A stretch of DNA of 31,022 nt from 2-01-FULL-33-17 sp964401705 (GCA_964401705.1 CAYNZJ010000010.1:1-31022); one strand, 5' to 3'; positions 1-7,339 are shown, counted from the first letter of the stretch. A program made the numbers and translations. The notes: generated by a model from the letters alone, not told the origin.

Positions 1-95
1 ACTTTACTGTTCCACAAACTCATAATGATTACATACACCGTATCGGCCGTACTGGCCGAGCTGGCAAAACCGGTAAAGCTTTTACTTTTGTTTAG
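1..95 (+). CDS. DEAD-box RNA helicase, C-terminal end (partial)
   Basis: Only the last 30 codons are in the window; the reading frame enters at base 3 and stops at TAG 93-95. The peptide contains HRIGRTGRAGKTG, which is helicase motif VI of DEAD-box proteins; its arginines contact the ATP gamma-phosphate across the cleft between the two RecA lobes. The preceding PQTHNDYIH segment is also typical. The protein ends about 10 residues after motif VI, so it lacks the long basic tail of many DEAD-box proteins. Family membership is clear, but which helicase it is (RhlE, CshA or other) cannot be told from this fragment. Confidence 0.9.
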   Translation, partial: FTVPQTHNDYIHRIGRTGRAGKTGKAFTFV

Positions 96-112
96 GATCT
101 AGAAATTTTCTA

Positions 113-263
113 CCTCACCCCTGACCCCTCTCCATCATAGATAGAGAGGGGAATTTGGTTTCTTATACTAAAAGTTTATATATAGATTATTATCTATTAC
201 TTTATATATTCTATATAATCACACTTCCTTCTCTAGTTTACTGGAGAAAGGTCGGGGATGAGG
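113..263. repeat. Small element with terminal inverted repeats, each arm carrying a hairpin
   Basis: The 21-nt left end (113-133) and the reverse complement of the right end (243-263) match at 17 of 21 positions. The left arm is itself a perfect 8-bp hairpin (125-132 with 144-151), and the right arm forms an imperfect one (227-233 with 244-251). The interior is nearly pure A/T. This layout resembles a MITE or a paired REP element. It fills the gap between the helicase stop and the ABC exporter, and its right end overlaps the 36 bases just before the preferred exporter start. Related arms occur at 6102-6116, 16704-16746 and 27188-27225. Confidence 0.55.
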
Positions 264-281
264 TTATTATATATAATATGC

Positions 282-287
282 TATTAT
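282..287 (+). promoter_or_regulatory. -10 box (TATTAT) for the ABC exporter, leaderless geometry
   Basis: TATTAT ends 6 nt before the ATG at 294, which would put the transcription start at or next to the start codon. This supports the ATG at 294 over the upstream in-frame ATG at 258. Confidence 0.5.
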
Positions 288-293
288 ACCTAT

Positions 294-2036
294 ATGCAAA
301 TTTTATATTCATATTTAAAACAATACAAATGGACCATAGTTTTGGCGCTTTTTTTAGCAACAATTAACCAGGTCTTTTCACTTTTGGATCCTTGGATTTT
401 TAGAAAGATAATCGATAATTACGCTACCAAACCCGGAATTTATACAACTACTGAATTTGTTAATGGAGTCGGGTTGCTTTTATTAGCAGCTGTTGGGGTT
501 GCATTGGTATCTAGAATTGCAAAAAATTTCCAAGATTATTTTGTAAACCGTATAACCCAAAAAGTAGGTACTAAAATGTATACCGATGGGATTGCGCATA
601 CATTAACTATGCCATACGATTTGTTTGAAGATGAACAAAGTGGGTCTATGCTTTCCAAAATCCAAAAAGTACGCACTGATACAGAAAAATTAATTGCACT
701 AGCGATTAATACTGTATTCATTACATTAGTTGGTTTTGTTTTTGTATTTATTTACGCTTACAACGTATATTGGCCAATTGTACCTATTTATATTGCAACG
801 ATTCCAATTATTGCTGGGGTTAGTTTTTTACTTGCGGGTAAAATTAAAAAAATTCAAAAAACAATTACTGATGAATCTAATGCCTTGGCAGGGAACACTA
901 CAGAAACTTTGCGCAATATTGAACTGGTAAAGGCTCTTGGGCTAGGAGCAAGAGAAGTCGAAAGACTTCGCGCAAATTCCGGAGAAATCTTAAAACTTGA
1001 ATTACGTAAAATTAAATATTTGCGGTCTTTGTCTTTCATCCAAGGATCGATTGTTAACCTTGTAAGAACTCTACTATTAGGAGCAATGCTGTATTTTATT
1101 TTTACTGGCAAAATTACCTTTGGTGAATTTTTCTCTCTTTGGATTTATTCTTTCTTTTTGTTTATGCCACTGCAAGATATTGGAACAGTTATTACGACTT
1201 GGCGTGAAGCCCAAGTCTCACTTGATAATTTTAAAGAAATTCAAAACAAACCTAAAGAATTATTACCTCAAAATCCTGCACCAATAAAACAAATTAGTAA
1301 TATAACAGCAGAAAATATTTCATTTAATCATAAAAATGCATCTACAGATGCGGTTAATAATGTAAGCTTTACTGCACACCGCGGGGAAACTATTGCTTTT
1401 GTTGGGCCATCAGGGTCCGGTAAATCAACATTAATCAAACTTTTAGTTGGGCTTTATGGTGTAAAATCTGGTGAGATAACATATAATGATTTTGATATTA
1501 ATGAATATAATAAAGATGCTCTAAGGAACCGAATTGGGATTGTTACCCAAGATACGCAACTATTTTCAGGGACACTTTATGAAAATATTTCTTTTGCATG
1601 TTTGCCGGATAAATTAGCAACAAAAGACGAGGTCATAACAGCATTAAAAGAAGCCGCAGGGGATTCGATACTAGAACGCTCAGAATTTGGTATTGAAACT
1701 AAAATTGGTGAAAATGGAATAAAATTATCCGGTGGTGAAAAGCAACGCATTGCTATAGCTCGGGCTTTAATTCGGAACCCAGATGTTTTGATATTTGATG
1801 AAGCCACATCGGCGCTGGATTCTATAACCGAAGAAGCAATTACAACTACAATTAGGTCTTTGCAAAAGGATACCAGAATAACTTTCCTTGTAGCGCACAG
1901 ACTATCTACCATTATGCATGCGGATAGAATTTATGTACTAAATCAAGGTAAAGTTGTAGAAACCGGCACCCATACCAAACTAATCGAATCAAACGGACTC
2001 TACTCGGCTCTTTGGAAAGAACAAAGCGGAGAATAA
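294..2036 (+). CDS. ABC exporter, fused transmembrane and ATPase domains (MsbA/MdlB type)
   Basis: A 580-residue half-transporter that should work as a homodimer in the cytoplasmic membrane, exporting lipid, drug or peptide; the substrate cannot be read from sequence. About six transmembrane helices fill the first 300 residues, followed by a complete nucleotide-binding domain: Walker A GPSGSGKST near residue 371, the Q-loop in VTQDTQ, signature LSGGEKQR, Walker B VLIFDEATSALD and the switch His in VAHRLS. The frame is open from an ATG at 258, but that start lies inside a repeat element, while ATG 294 has a -10 box 6 nt upstream, so 294 is preferred. No partner ABC gene is adjacent. Confidence 0.88.
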   Translation: MQILYSYLKQYKWTIVLALFLATINQVFSLLDPWIFRKIIDNYATKPGIYTTTEFVNGVGLLLLAAVGVALVSRIAKNFQDYFVNRITQKVGTKMYTDGIAHTLTMPYDLFEDEQSGSMLSKIQKVRTDTEKLIALAINTVFITLVGFVFVFIYAYNVYWPIVPIYIATIPIIAGVSFLLAGKIKKIQKTITDESNALAGNTTETLRNIELVKALGLGAREVERLRANSGEILKLELRKIKYLRSLSFIQGSIVNLVRTLLLGAMLYFIFTGKITFGEFFSLWIYSFFLFMPLQDIGTVITTWREAQVSLDNFKEIQNKPKELLPQNPAPIKQISNITAENISFNHKNASTDAVNNVSFTAHRGETIAFVGPSGSGKSTLIKLLVGLYGVKSGEITYNDFDINEYNKDALRNRIGIVTQDTQLFSGTLYENISFACLPDKLATKDEVITALKEAAGDSILERSEFGIETKIGENGIKLSGGEKQRIAIARALIRNPDVLIFDEATSALDSITEEAITTTIRSLQKDTRITFLVAHRLSTIMHADRIYVLNQGKVVETGTHTKLIESNGLYSALWKEQSGE

Positions 2037-2044
2037 AATAATGT

Positions 2045-2050
2045 TATAAT
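2045..2050 (+). promoter_or_regulatory. -10 box (TATAAT), leaderless geometry
   Basis: A perfect TATAAT ends 7 nt before the ATG at 2058. No convincing -35 hexamer lies 17 nt upstream. The next gene (malic enzyme) starts only 7 nt after this small gene, so the promoter probably drives both. Confidence 0.55.
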
Positions 2051-2057
2051 AATTAAT

Positions 2058-2408
2058 ATGGGTATAAAAATAAACAATGGGCTTATTTATGATAATGGGG
2101 TAGGTATAAGTGTATCTAAAGACGTAGAACTTGAAATAAATAACACTAAATTATTTGGGAATGATGTCGCCATAGAAGTTAGAGATGATTTAATGTTACT
2201 TTTTAATAGTTTAAAAACTGAAATATTAAATTCTAAATTTGATAAATCTTCAAAAGAAAGGTTAATAAAAGAGGTATTAGAAATTATTAATTCTAATCAA
2301 ATTAATGAGAATAATAAAAATCAAATCAAGACAAAGATTTTAAAATTTATTGGCGAAAAAGCAGCAGATTTTTTTGTTCAAATACTAGCTATTATTTCAA
2401 CGTCTTAA
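2058..2408 (+). CDS. Unknown 116-residue protein, beta-repeat N-terminus and helical C-terminus
   Basis: I do not recognise this family. Residues 1-45 have short repeated strands with Asn/Gly turns (NNGLIYDNGVG, then a KLFGNDVAIEV stretch) that resemble one or two rungs of a right-handed beta-helix. The rest is Lys/Glu/Asn-rich, predicted helical, and ends in a hydrophobic stretch (FFVQILAIIS). There is no signal peptide and no catalytic motif that I can name. The gene is probably real: it has its own TATAAT 7 nt before the ATG and sits 7 nt upstream of the malic enzyme gene. Its Asn/Ile/Lys-rich, strongly AT-biased codon use differs from the malic enzyme next door, so it may be a recent acquisition. 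Confidence 0.6.
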   Translation: MGIKINNGLIYDNGVGISVSKDVELEINNTKLFGNDVAIEVRDDLMLLFNSLKTEILNSKFDKSSKERLIKEVLEIINSNQINENNKNQIKTKILKFIGEKAADFFVQILAIISTS

Positions 2409-2415
2409 TTTATCC

Positions 2416-3579
2416 ATGAACGAACTAGATAAAAAAGCATTAGAATATCATAGGGAACACAAGGGTAAAATTGGGACCAGTTTATTGGCGCCCTTGGATG
2501 GTAAGCCGGATTTGTCATTGGCCTATAGCCCAGGGGTGGGGGCGGTAAGTTTAGCTATATCGGAAGATATTAATTTAGCGCGGGAGATGACTTTAAAAGG
2601 CCGGACGGTGGCAATAATTAGCGATGGGTCAGCAATACTAGGATTGGGGAATTTGGGCGCCGAACCTGCAATACCAGTAATGGAAGGCAAAGCCGCACTA
2701 TTAAAACATTTTGCAGATGTGGATGCATTTCCAATATGTCTTAATACACAGGACCCTGATGAAATAATAAACATCGTGCAAAATATTGCACCAGTTTTTG
2801 GCGCAATAAATTTAGAAGACATTTCCGCACCACGCTGTTTTTATATTGAACAAACTTTACGTGAAAAATTAAATATCCCTGTAATGCATGATGACCAATG
2901 GGGCACAGCTACAGTTGTACTTGCGGGACTTATCAATTCTTTAAAATTAAAAAATTTAAATTTAGTTGATGCACGTATTGTTATATCTGGTCTTGGTTCC
3001 GCGGGTGTTGCCGTTGCACGATTATTATTTTCTGCTGGGGCGCAGTATATTAGTTTTATAGATAGTCAGGGAATTGTAAACAAAAACCGCATTGATTTAA
3101 ATAAAGAAAAAATCGAACTAATTGAAAAATCAAAATTAAATCCAAATGATGGTAATTTAGCTGATGCAGTTATTGGTATGGATGTTTTTATTGGGCTTTC
3201 CAAACCGGGTGTGTTAACAGCAAATATGATAAGTTCTATGAACCCAAACCCAATAATTTTTGCACTGGCTAACCCAACACCGGAAATTATGCCTGACATT
3301 GCAAAACAATCTGGCGCATATATTGTGGCTACTGGGCGTAGTGATTTTCCAAATCAAGTTAATAATGCGCTTGTTTTCCCGGGGATATTCAAAGCCGCTT
3401 TATCTGTCCACGGGTGCCAATTTACCGACGAAGTCTTTATTAATTGTGCACATGCTTTAGCTAATATTGTTACTGATCCAACCGTTGATTATATAATCCC
3501 AAGCCCATTTGATGAAAATGTCGTCCCGGCTATTTACAACTCTGCCCGTGAAGTTTTCCTAAAACAAGTTAATAAATAA
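2416..3579 (+). CDS. Malic enzyme, short form
   Basis: A 387-residue oxidative decarboxylase of malate to pyruvate, NAD- or NADP-dependent, in the cytosol. The N-terminal malic domain has YSPGVG, the EGKAALLKHFA segment with the catalytic lysine, and NLEDI (Glu134 and Asp135, metal ligands). HDDQWGTA supplies the third metal ligand. The dinucleotide fold follows, with GLGSAGVAVA, then ALANPTPE and FPGIFKAAL. The length is typical of the bacterial short form without the phosphotransacetylase domain. One oddity: the usual HDDQHGTA reads HDDQWGTA, with Trp162 replacing His next to the active site. In a fermentative CPR cell it probably feeds pyruvate and regenerates reduced cofactor. Confidence 0.9.
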   Translation: MNELDKKALEYHREHKGKIGTSLLAPLDGKPDLSLAYSPGVGAVSLAISEDINLAREMTLKGRTVAIISDGSAILGLGNLGAEPAIPVMEGKAALLKHFADVDAFPICLNTQDPDEIINIVQNIAPVFGAINLEDISAPRCFYIEQTLREKLNIPVMHDDQWGTATVVLAGLINSLKLKNLNLVDARIVISGLGSAGVAVARLLFSAGAQYISFIDSQGIVNKNRIDLNKEKIELIEKSKLNPNDGNLADAVIGMDVFIGLSKPGVLTANMISSMNPNPIIFALANPTPEIMPDIAKQSGAYIVATGRSDFPNQVNNALVFPGIFKAALSVHGCQFTDEVFINCAHALANIVTDPTVDYIIPSPFDENVVPAIYNSAREVFLKQVNK

Positions 3580-3628
3580 AAAAATACTCCGGTCATGAAT
3601 ATTGACTATATCTATAATTATGTTAATG

Positions 3629-3657
3629 TTGTGTAAATGATTCCTGAAAAATATAAT
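3629..3657 (+). promoter_or_regulatory. Promoter for the histidine phosphatase gene
   Basis: TTGTGT and TATAAT (3652-3657) are separated by 17 nt. The predicted leader is about 53 nt and contains a 5-bp hairpin (3669-3673 with 3681-3685, loop GTCAGGA). This is one of the few genes here with both hexamers recognisable. Confidence 0.5.
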
Positions 3658-3716
3658 CAATAACGGGTAAGTCGTCAGGAGACTTATTTATTCAAAAAAT
3701 TCTTAAAATTTAAACA

Positions 3717-4166
3717 ATGAACAAAAACTTAAAAAATTTATTCTTAGTAAGACATGGAGCTTATTCTGGAAGCGGTGATGCTCATTTATCAAGTCACGGT
3801 GAACAACAAGCCAAAGAACTTGCTCAAAAAATTAAAGGCAAGTTAAATGGTAACTCCGGGGAATTAATCATTTGGACATCTGCCGCCAACCGGGCTATTG
3901 AAACCGCTGTAATTCTTGATAGAGAGTTAGGGGTTAAAAAACGTATGCGAATTGAGACAAAACTTTGGAGCGACAATGATCATTCTGAAGATTTTGATTG
4001 GCTTGCTGAAGAGTTAAATAATTTTACCGGAGAGAATCTTCTCATTGTTTCTCATTTAGAGTATGTTCGAGATTTCCCAAGAGAATTGGGTTTTCCTAGA
4101 AATGATGCCGAATATGCTGAAGGGGTATTTATTTCTGAAGGGCGGTGTAACTTTTTAGGCTCTTAA
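3717..4166 (+). CDS. Histidine phosphatase family protein (SixA/phosphoglycerate-mutase-like)
   Basis: A 149-residue member of the branch-1 histidine phosphatase superfamily. LVRHGAYSG near residue 10 carries the phosphate-accepting His and its Arg; a second Arg lies in SAANRAIETA; the second catalytic His is in IVSHLEYVRD. The size and the lack of a long insertion suit a SixA-like phosphohistidine or small-molecule phosphatase better than a glycolytic mutase. No histidine kinase or phosphotransfer protein lies nearby, so the substrate is unknown. The gene stands alone, between a good promoter and a terminator. Confidence 0.8.
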   Translation: MNKNLKNLFLVRHGAYSGSGDAHLSSHGEQQAKELAQKIKGKLNGNSGELIIWTSAANRAIETAVILDRELGVKKRMRIETKLWSDNDHSEDFDWLAEELNNFTGENLLIVSHLEYVRDFPRELGFPRNDAEYAEGVFISEGRCNFLGS

Positions 4167-4195
4167 AATCAAAAATTAAACAAGTATTTTTATGA

Positions 4196-4228
4196 ACGGT
4201 TTGGATTAGCACCCAATCCGTTTTTTTT
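4196..4228 (+). terminator. Intrinsic terminator after the histidine phosphatase gene
   Basis: GGATT (4203-4207) pairs with AATCC (4215-4219) across a 7-nt loop, with an outer AC/GT pairing and then eight T residues (4221-4228). The stem is weak, but the T-run is convincing. Confidence 0.6.
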
Positions 4229-4249
4229 ATTTTTATTCTATTTTTGTGT

Positions 4250-4255
4250 TACAAT
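4250..4255 (+). promoter_or_regulatory. -10 box (TACAAT) for the PIF1-like helicase
   Basis: TACAAT ends 8 nt before the ATG at 4264. It overlaps the alternative GTG start at 4246, so that start would lie upstream of transcription; ATG 4264 is the better choice. Confidence 0.5.
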
Positions 4256-4263
4256 CCAAATAC

Positions 4264-5976
4264 ATGACGCAAGACCAAGCATTACAAATCTTAAAAACTG
4301 GGGCCAATGTTTTCCTAACTGGCGAGCCGGGTAGTGGTAAAACCCATGTTTTGCGTGAATATATAAATTACCTTAAATCCCACAATATCGAGCCATCGGT
4401 TACGGCCTCAACCGGTATTGCCGCAACTCATATTCATGGATCCACGATTCATTCCTGGAGCGGGATTGGCGCAAAGAATAATATTTCAATGTACGATATT
4501 GATTATATTAGTAATTTGGAATACATCTCTAAACGAATTGCAAAATCCAATGTACTGATTATTGATGAAATCTCAATGCTCTCGGGGAATATGCTAAATG
4601 CAGTTTCAGAAATTTGTACTAGCATCCGCGGGGGCAGTGAGCCATTTGGAGGCTTGCAAGTAGTTTTGGTGGGGGACTTTTTTCAATTACCGCCAATTAG
4701 TAAAAATAATTCTACAACAAATAATTTTGATCAAACTATAGATATCCCTCGGGATGATTTTGCATTTTATGCACGTGCATGGAAAGAATCTAAATTTATA
4801 ACTTGCTATTTAACTGAACAACATCGTCAAGAAGATGAAATCTTATTAGATATTCTTTCTGCTATTAGGTCGGACAATGTTGGCGAGAATCATTTGGATC
4901 ATCTACGCAAAAGATACAATAAAAAATTAGACGAAAATATAAAACAAACAAAACTTTTTACACATAATTTAAAAGTTGATGATTTAAATAATTTAGAACT
5001 GGAGAAAATTTCTGGTAAAAAATATGTTTTTAACATGACTCATAAAGGTAAGGCCAGCCATGTCGAAGGTCTTATTCGGGGGTGTTTGTCGCCCGAGACT
5101 TTAGAATTAAAACTAGGTGCACGGGTTATGTGTACAAAAAATAACTCTCAAAGGAATTTTGTAAACGGTACATTGGGCACAGTAATTGGTTTTGGTGAAT
5201 TTAATAATTACCCAATAATCAAAACCGAAAATGGCGATGAAATATTAGTTGAGCCAATGAATTGGCAGTTGGAAGATGAAGGTAAAGTTAAAGCTGAAAT
5301 TACTCAAGTGCCGCTGCGTCTTGCATGGGCTATTACAGTCCATAAAAGCCAAGGCATGAGCATTGATAGCGCAACTATTGATTTATCAAAAACATTTACT
5401 TATGGTCAGGGTTATGTGGCATTATCTCGTGTCCGCACACTTGCGGGGATTAATTTAATTGGAATGAATAAAAATGCATTAATGGTTCATCCGGACATAC
5501 TGCGCAGGGATGTAGAATTTAAAAAACAATCTTACGATGCGGAAATTATGTTTGAAAAAATCCCGCAAGATGAAATGGATGCAATGCATAAGCAATTTAT
5601 AATTTCTAACGGGGGAACAATTGAAAGTGATCCGCCAGCTGGCGGAAAACAAAAAACAAAAAAGCTTTCCACTCATGATGCAACACTCAAATTATTTAAA
5701 CAAGGTCTAAAGTTAGAAGAAATAGCTCGTGAGCGCAATATAAAAGTCGCCAGCATTATTGACCATATTTATGTACTTTTGGAACGGGGGGATATAACTA
5801 ACCATGAAGTTCTGCAGTTATTGGATGTTGATTTGTCTAAAGATTTAAATAAAATCTATACTGCATTTAATAAAATAGGTTATGAAAAGCTAACCCCAGT
5901 GTATGAGTATTTAAAGGGTAAATTTACTTACGAGGATTTAAAACTAGCAAGGATAGTATATAAAACGACTTTGTAG
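4264..5976 (+). CDS. PIF1-like superfamily 1 DNA helicase with C-terminal helix-turn-helix
   Basis: A 570-residue 5'-3' helicase of the PIF1/RecD2 type. Motif I is GEPGSGKTH near residue 20, followed by ASTGIAATHI (motif Ia), VLIIDEISML (motif II), VVLVGDFFQLPP (motif III), TEQHRQ (motif IV) and the 1B/2B elements. AITVHKSQGMSID and YVALSRV are motifs V and VI. After a short linker, residues from about 470 form a helix-turn-helix of the HTH_40 type (LKLFKQGLKLEEIARERNIK), a module also found in RecQ-like helicases. Likely roles are fork restart and unwinding of G-quadruplexes or R-loops. A GC-rich 16-bp palindrome encodes part of the linker (5631-5646). Confidence 0.85.
   Translation: MTQDQALQILKTGANVFLTGEPGSGKTHVLREYINYLKSHNIEPSVTASTGIAATHIHGSTIHSWSGIGAKNNISMYDIDYISNLEYISKRIAKSNVLIIDEISMLSGNMLNAVSEICTSIRGGSEPFGGLQVVLVGDFFQLPPISKNNSTTNNFDQTIDIPRDDFAFYARAWKESKFITCYLTEQHRQEDEILLDILSAIRSDNVGENHLDHLRKRYNKKLDENIKQTKLFTHNLKVDDLNNLELEKISGKKYVFNMTHKGKASHVEGLIRGCLSPETLELKLGARVMCTKNNSQRNFVNGTLGTVIGFGEFNNYPIIKTENGDEILVEPMNWQLEDEGKVKAEITQVPLRLAWAITVHKSQGMSIDSATIDLSKTFTYGQGYVALSRVRTLAGINLIGMNKNALMVHPDILRRDVEFKKQSYDAEIMFEKIPQDEMDAMHKQFIISNGGTIESDPPAGGKQKTKKLSTHDATLKLFKQGLKLEEIARERNIKVASIIDHIYVLLERGDITNHEVLQLLDVDLSKDLNKIYTAFNKIGYEKLTPVYEYLKGKFTYEDLKLARIVYKTTL
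5631..5646. repeat. Perfect 16-bp GC-rich palindrome inside the helicase gene
   Basis: TCCGCCAGCTGGCGGA is its own reverse complement. It reads in frame as part of DPPAGG in the linker between the helicase core and the helix-turn-helix. Twelve of its 16 bases are G or C, in a very AT-rich gene. Confidence 0.8.
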
Positions 5977-6246
5977 AAAAAAGAAAAGAGTTAAATGTGG
6001 TTTCCCCCCCTGGACACGGGGTGAGCGTAGCACAAGACTTTGAGTATATCGCACGGAACAAAGTGAGTACGATACGAAAAGTGTACAGCTTCTGTAAGAA
6101 GGGTTAGGGTGGGGTGCGTTTTAGTAGTAGCTTCGCCAAATATATTTTTGAAAAGTCCTCGGGTTGGCTCACCAGACATTTCCAAAAAAACATTTAGCTA
6201 CGCTTTGCCTATATCTTTTATTTAGCGGATGTGTTATGATATTACT
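5977..6246. other. Gene-free region rich in inverted repeats
   Basis: I see no credible gene here. The segment is richer in GC than its surroundings and holds several inverted pairs: GGTGAGC (6020-6026) with GCTCACC (6167-6173); AGCGTAGC near 6024 with GCTACGCT (6197-6204); TATCG with CGATA around 6050-6075; and a CTTC/GAAG hairpin at 6089-6101. The last is followed by GGTTAGGGTGGGGTG (6102-6116), the arm shared with the other repeats in this window. It looks like a decayed palindromic element. The right end contains the -10 box of the RRM gene. Confidence 0.5.
6235..6240 (+). promoter_or_regulatory. -10 box (TATGAT) for the RRM gene, with a long leader
   Basis: TATGAT is the only good -10 upstream of the ATG at 6338, giving a leader of about 90 nt. 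The leader contains ATGCAGCAT, a small hairpin, inside a GTGT/ACAC pair. Long structured leaders are common on cold-inducible RNA-binding protein genes. Confidence 0.35.
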
Positions 6247-6337
6247 TGTAAAAGTTCCAGCTCCTAATCTTCGTGCTTTATAGTGTGAGTAGGGTGATGC
6301 AGCATTTACACATTATAAAGGAATAAATTATATTTCT

Positions 6338-6598
6338 ATGGCAACAAAGCTTTTTATCGGCAGCCTAGCATGGGCTACTAACGATGATTCACTTATGAAT
6401 CATTTTGCATCAGTCGGACCTGTAGTATCAGCTCGTGTCGTAATGGACAAGATGACTGGTCGCAGTAAAGGTTTCGGATTCGTTGAATACGAAAATGAAG
6501 CGGATGCTCAAACAGCTGTCACAAAGCTTAATGGTAGCGAGCTAGATGGCCGTACTATTACAGTACAAGAAGCTCGTCCTCGCGAAGATAATCGCTAG
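6338..6598 (+). CDS. Small RRM-domain RNA-binding protein
   Basis: An 86-residue single RNA recognition motif. RNP2 is KLFIGSLAW near the N-terminus and RNP1 is SKGFGFVEY near residue 46; both supply the aromatic residues that stack on RNA bases. The length matches the cyanobacterial and other bacterial Rbp proteins that have one RRM and a short charged tail. It is likely an RNA chaperone, possibly responding to cold or stress. Its codon choice is less AT-biased than that of its neighbours, as expected for a highly expressed gene. It has its own long leader and a very strong terminator, so it forms a monocistronic unit. Confidence 0.9.
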   Translation: MATKLFIGSLAWATNDDSLMNHFASVGPVVSARVVMDKMTGRSKGFGFVEYENEADAQTAVTKLNGSELDGRTITVQEARPREDNR

Positions 6599-6609
6599 TA
6601 CACTTCAAC

Positions 6610-6642
6610 AAAAGAGCCCACACATTTTGTGTGGGCTCTTTT
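6610..6642 (+). terminator. Strong intrinsic terminator after the RRM gene
   Basis: A perfect 15-bp stem (6610-6624 with 6628-6642), a 3-nt loop and terminal T residues. It is one of the strongest hairpins in the window. Confidence 0.9.
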
Positions 6643-6661
6643 GTTTTAATTCGTTTCCAAG

Positions 6662-6667
6662 TATAAT
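6662..6667 (+). promoter_or_regulatory. -10 box (TATAAT), leaderless geometry
   Basis: TATAAT ends 6 nt before the ATG at 6674, immediately after the preceding terminator. Confidence 0.55.
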
Positions 6668-6673
6668 ATATTT

Positions 6674-7150
6674 ATGCCACCGGAAGAGCAAAATATTTTA
6701 ATATCTTGGACAACACCCGAGCATGTTCATCGTGATCGGAGTATTGATTTTTATTGGATCGTTGGGCTTATTACTATTGTTGTTTCGGTTCTTGCTTTTA
6801 TTTTTAAGGATGCATTATTTGGAGTTTTTATACTTATTGGTGGAGGACTTTATGCATATGTTAATCATAAAAAACCAAATGATGTTACTGTAACTATAAA
6901 TCAAAAACAAATAATAATAGGGGATGATATTTATTTAATTTCTAAAATCCAATATTTTAGAATTGTTCAAATTAAAGATGAATATGAACTTGTCTTATCA
7001 ATTAGGCAATCTTATTCACCGGTTGTTTCTGTTTGTATACCTGGTGATATTATTAACCAAACGAGAGAAATACTTTTAACCATGATCGAAGAATCTGAAA
7101 ACTCTGTTCCACCAATCGGCCGTCGCTTCATGGCCCGCTATAAAATATAA
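6674..7150 (+). CDS. Two-TM membrane protein with cytoplasmic beta-rich domain
   Basis: A 158-residue protein of a type often seen in CPR genomes; I cannot give it a function. After a short N-terminal tail (SWTTPEHVHRDRS), two hydrophobic helices cover roughly residues 26-62 (FYWIVGLITIVVSVLAF, then ALFGVFILIGGGLYAY). The remaining 95 residues have alternating strands (VTVTINQKQIIIGDDIYLIS) and a final helix, like a small PH-type domain on the cytoplasmic face. The ATG is placed by its TATAAT box. The gene is monocistronic and ends at a terminator shared with the opposing tRNA gene. Confidence 0.7.
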   Translation: MPPEEQNILISWTTPEHVHRDRSIDFYWIVGLITIVVSVLAFIFKDALFGVFILIGGGLYAYVNHKKPNDVTVTINQKQIIIGDDIYLISKIQYFRIVQIKDEYELVLSIRQSYSPVVSVCIPGDIINQTREILLTMIEESENSVPPIGRRFMARYKI

Positions 7151-7177
7151 AAAGTCCAGGCAAGGCCTGGACTTTTT
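7149..7177. terminator. Bidirectional terminator between the membrane protein gene and tRNA-Arg
   Basis: GTCCAGG (7154-7160) pairs with CCTGGAC (7166-7172), flanked by five A residues on the left and five T residues on the right, so it can stop transcripts from both directions. Confidence 0.8.
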
Positions 7178-7184
7178 ACTATAG

Positions 7185-7256
7185 TGCTCCCGCTAGGAAT
7201 CGAACCTAGATTTTGTGTTCCGCAAACGCATGTCCTATCCATTGAACGACGGGAGC
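7185..7256 (-). tRNA. tRNA-Arg, anticodon GCG
   Basis: The minus strand folds as a full cloverleaf: acceptor GCTCCCG/CGGGAGC, D-arm GTTC/GGAC with an AATGGATA loop, anticodon arm TGCGT-TTGCGGA-ACACA, variable AAAT, T-arm CTAGG-TTCGATT-CCTAG, discriminator A. The seven-base anticodon loop gives GCG, which reads the Arg codons CGC and CGT. Most bacteria use ACG (inosine) for these codons, so GCG is unusual. The anticodon stem has one C-A mismatch in the middle. CCA is not encoded. A plausible minus-strand promoter (TTGAAA, 17 nt, TATTGT) lies just upstream. Confidence 0.85.
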
Positions 7257-7333
7257 GATTTCAAAACAATAACACAAAAAATCTTATATTTCAAGCCAAA
7301 TATTTTTTCTCTAGCTTTTTATAATAAAATAGG

Positions 7334-7339
7334 TATACT
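7334..7339 (+). promoter_or_regulatory. -10 box (TATACT) for the RuvX gene
   Basis: TATACT ends 7 nt before the ATG at 7347. The frame is open back to 7215, but that extension overlaps the tRNA gene and adds residues foreign to the family. Confidence 0.55.

Noticed and set aside
4246..4263. GTG start of the PIF1-like helicase
   Set aside because: The GTG and next codons overlap the TACAAT -10 box, so they would not be transcribed; ATG 4264 starts the family-like sequence.
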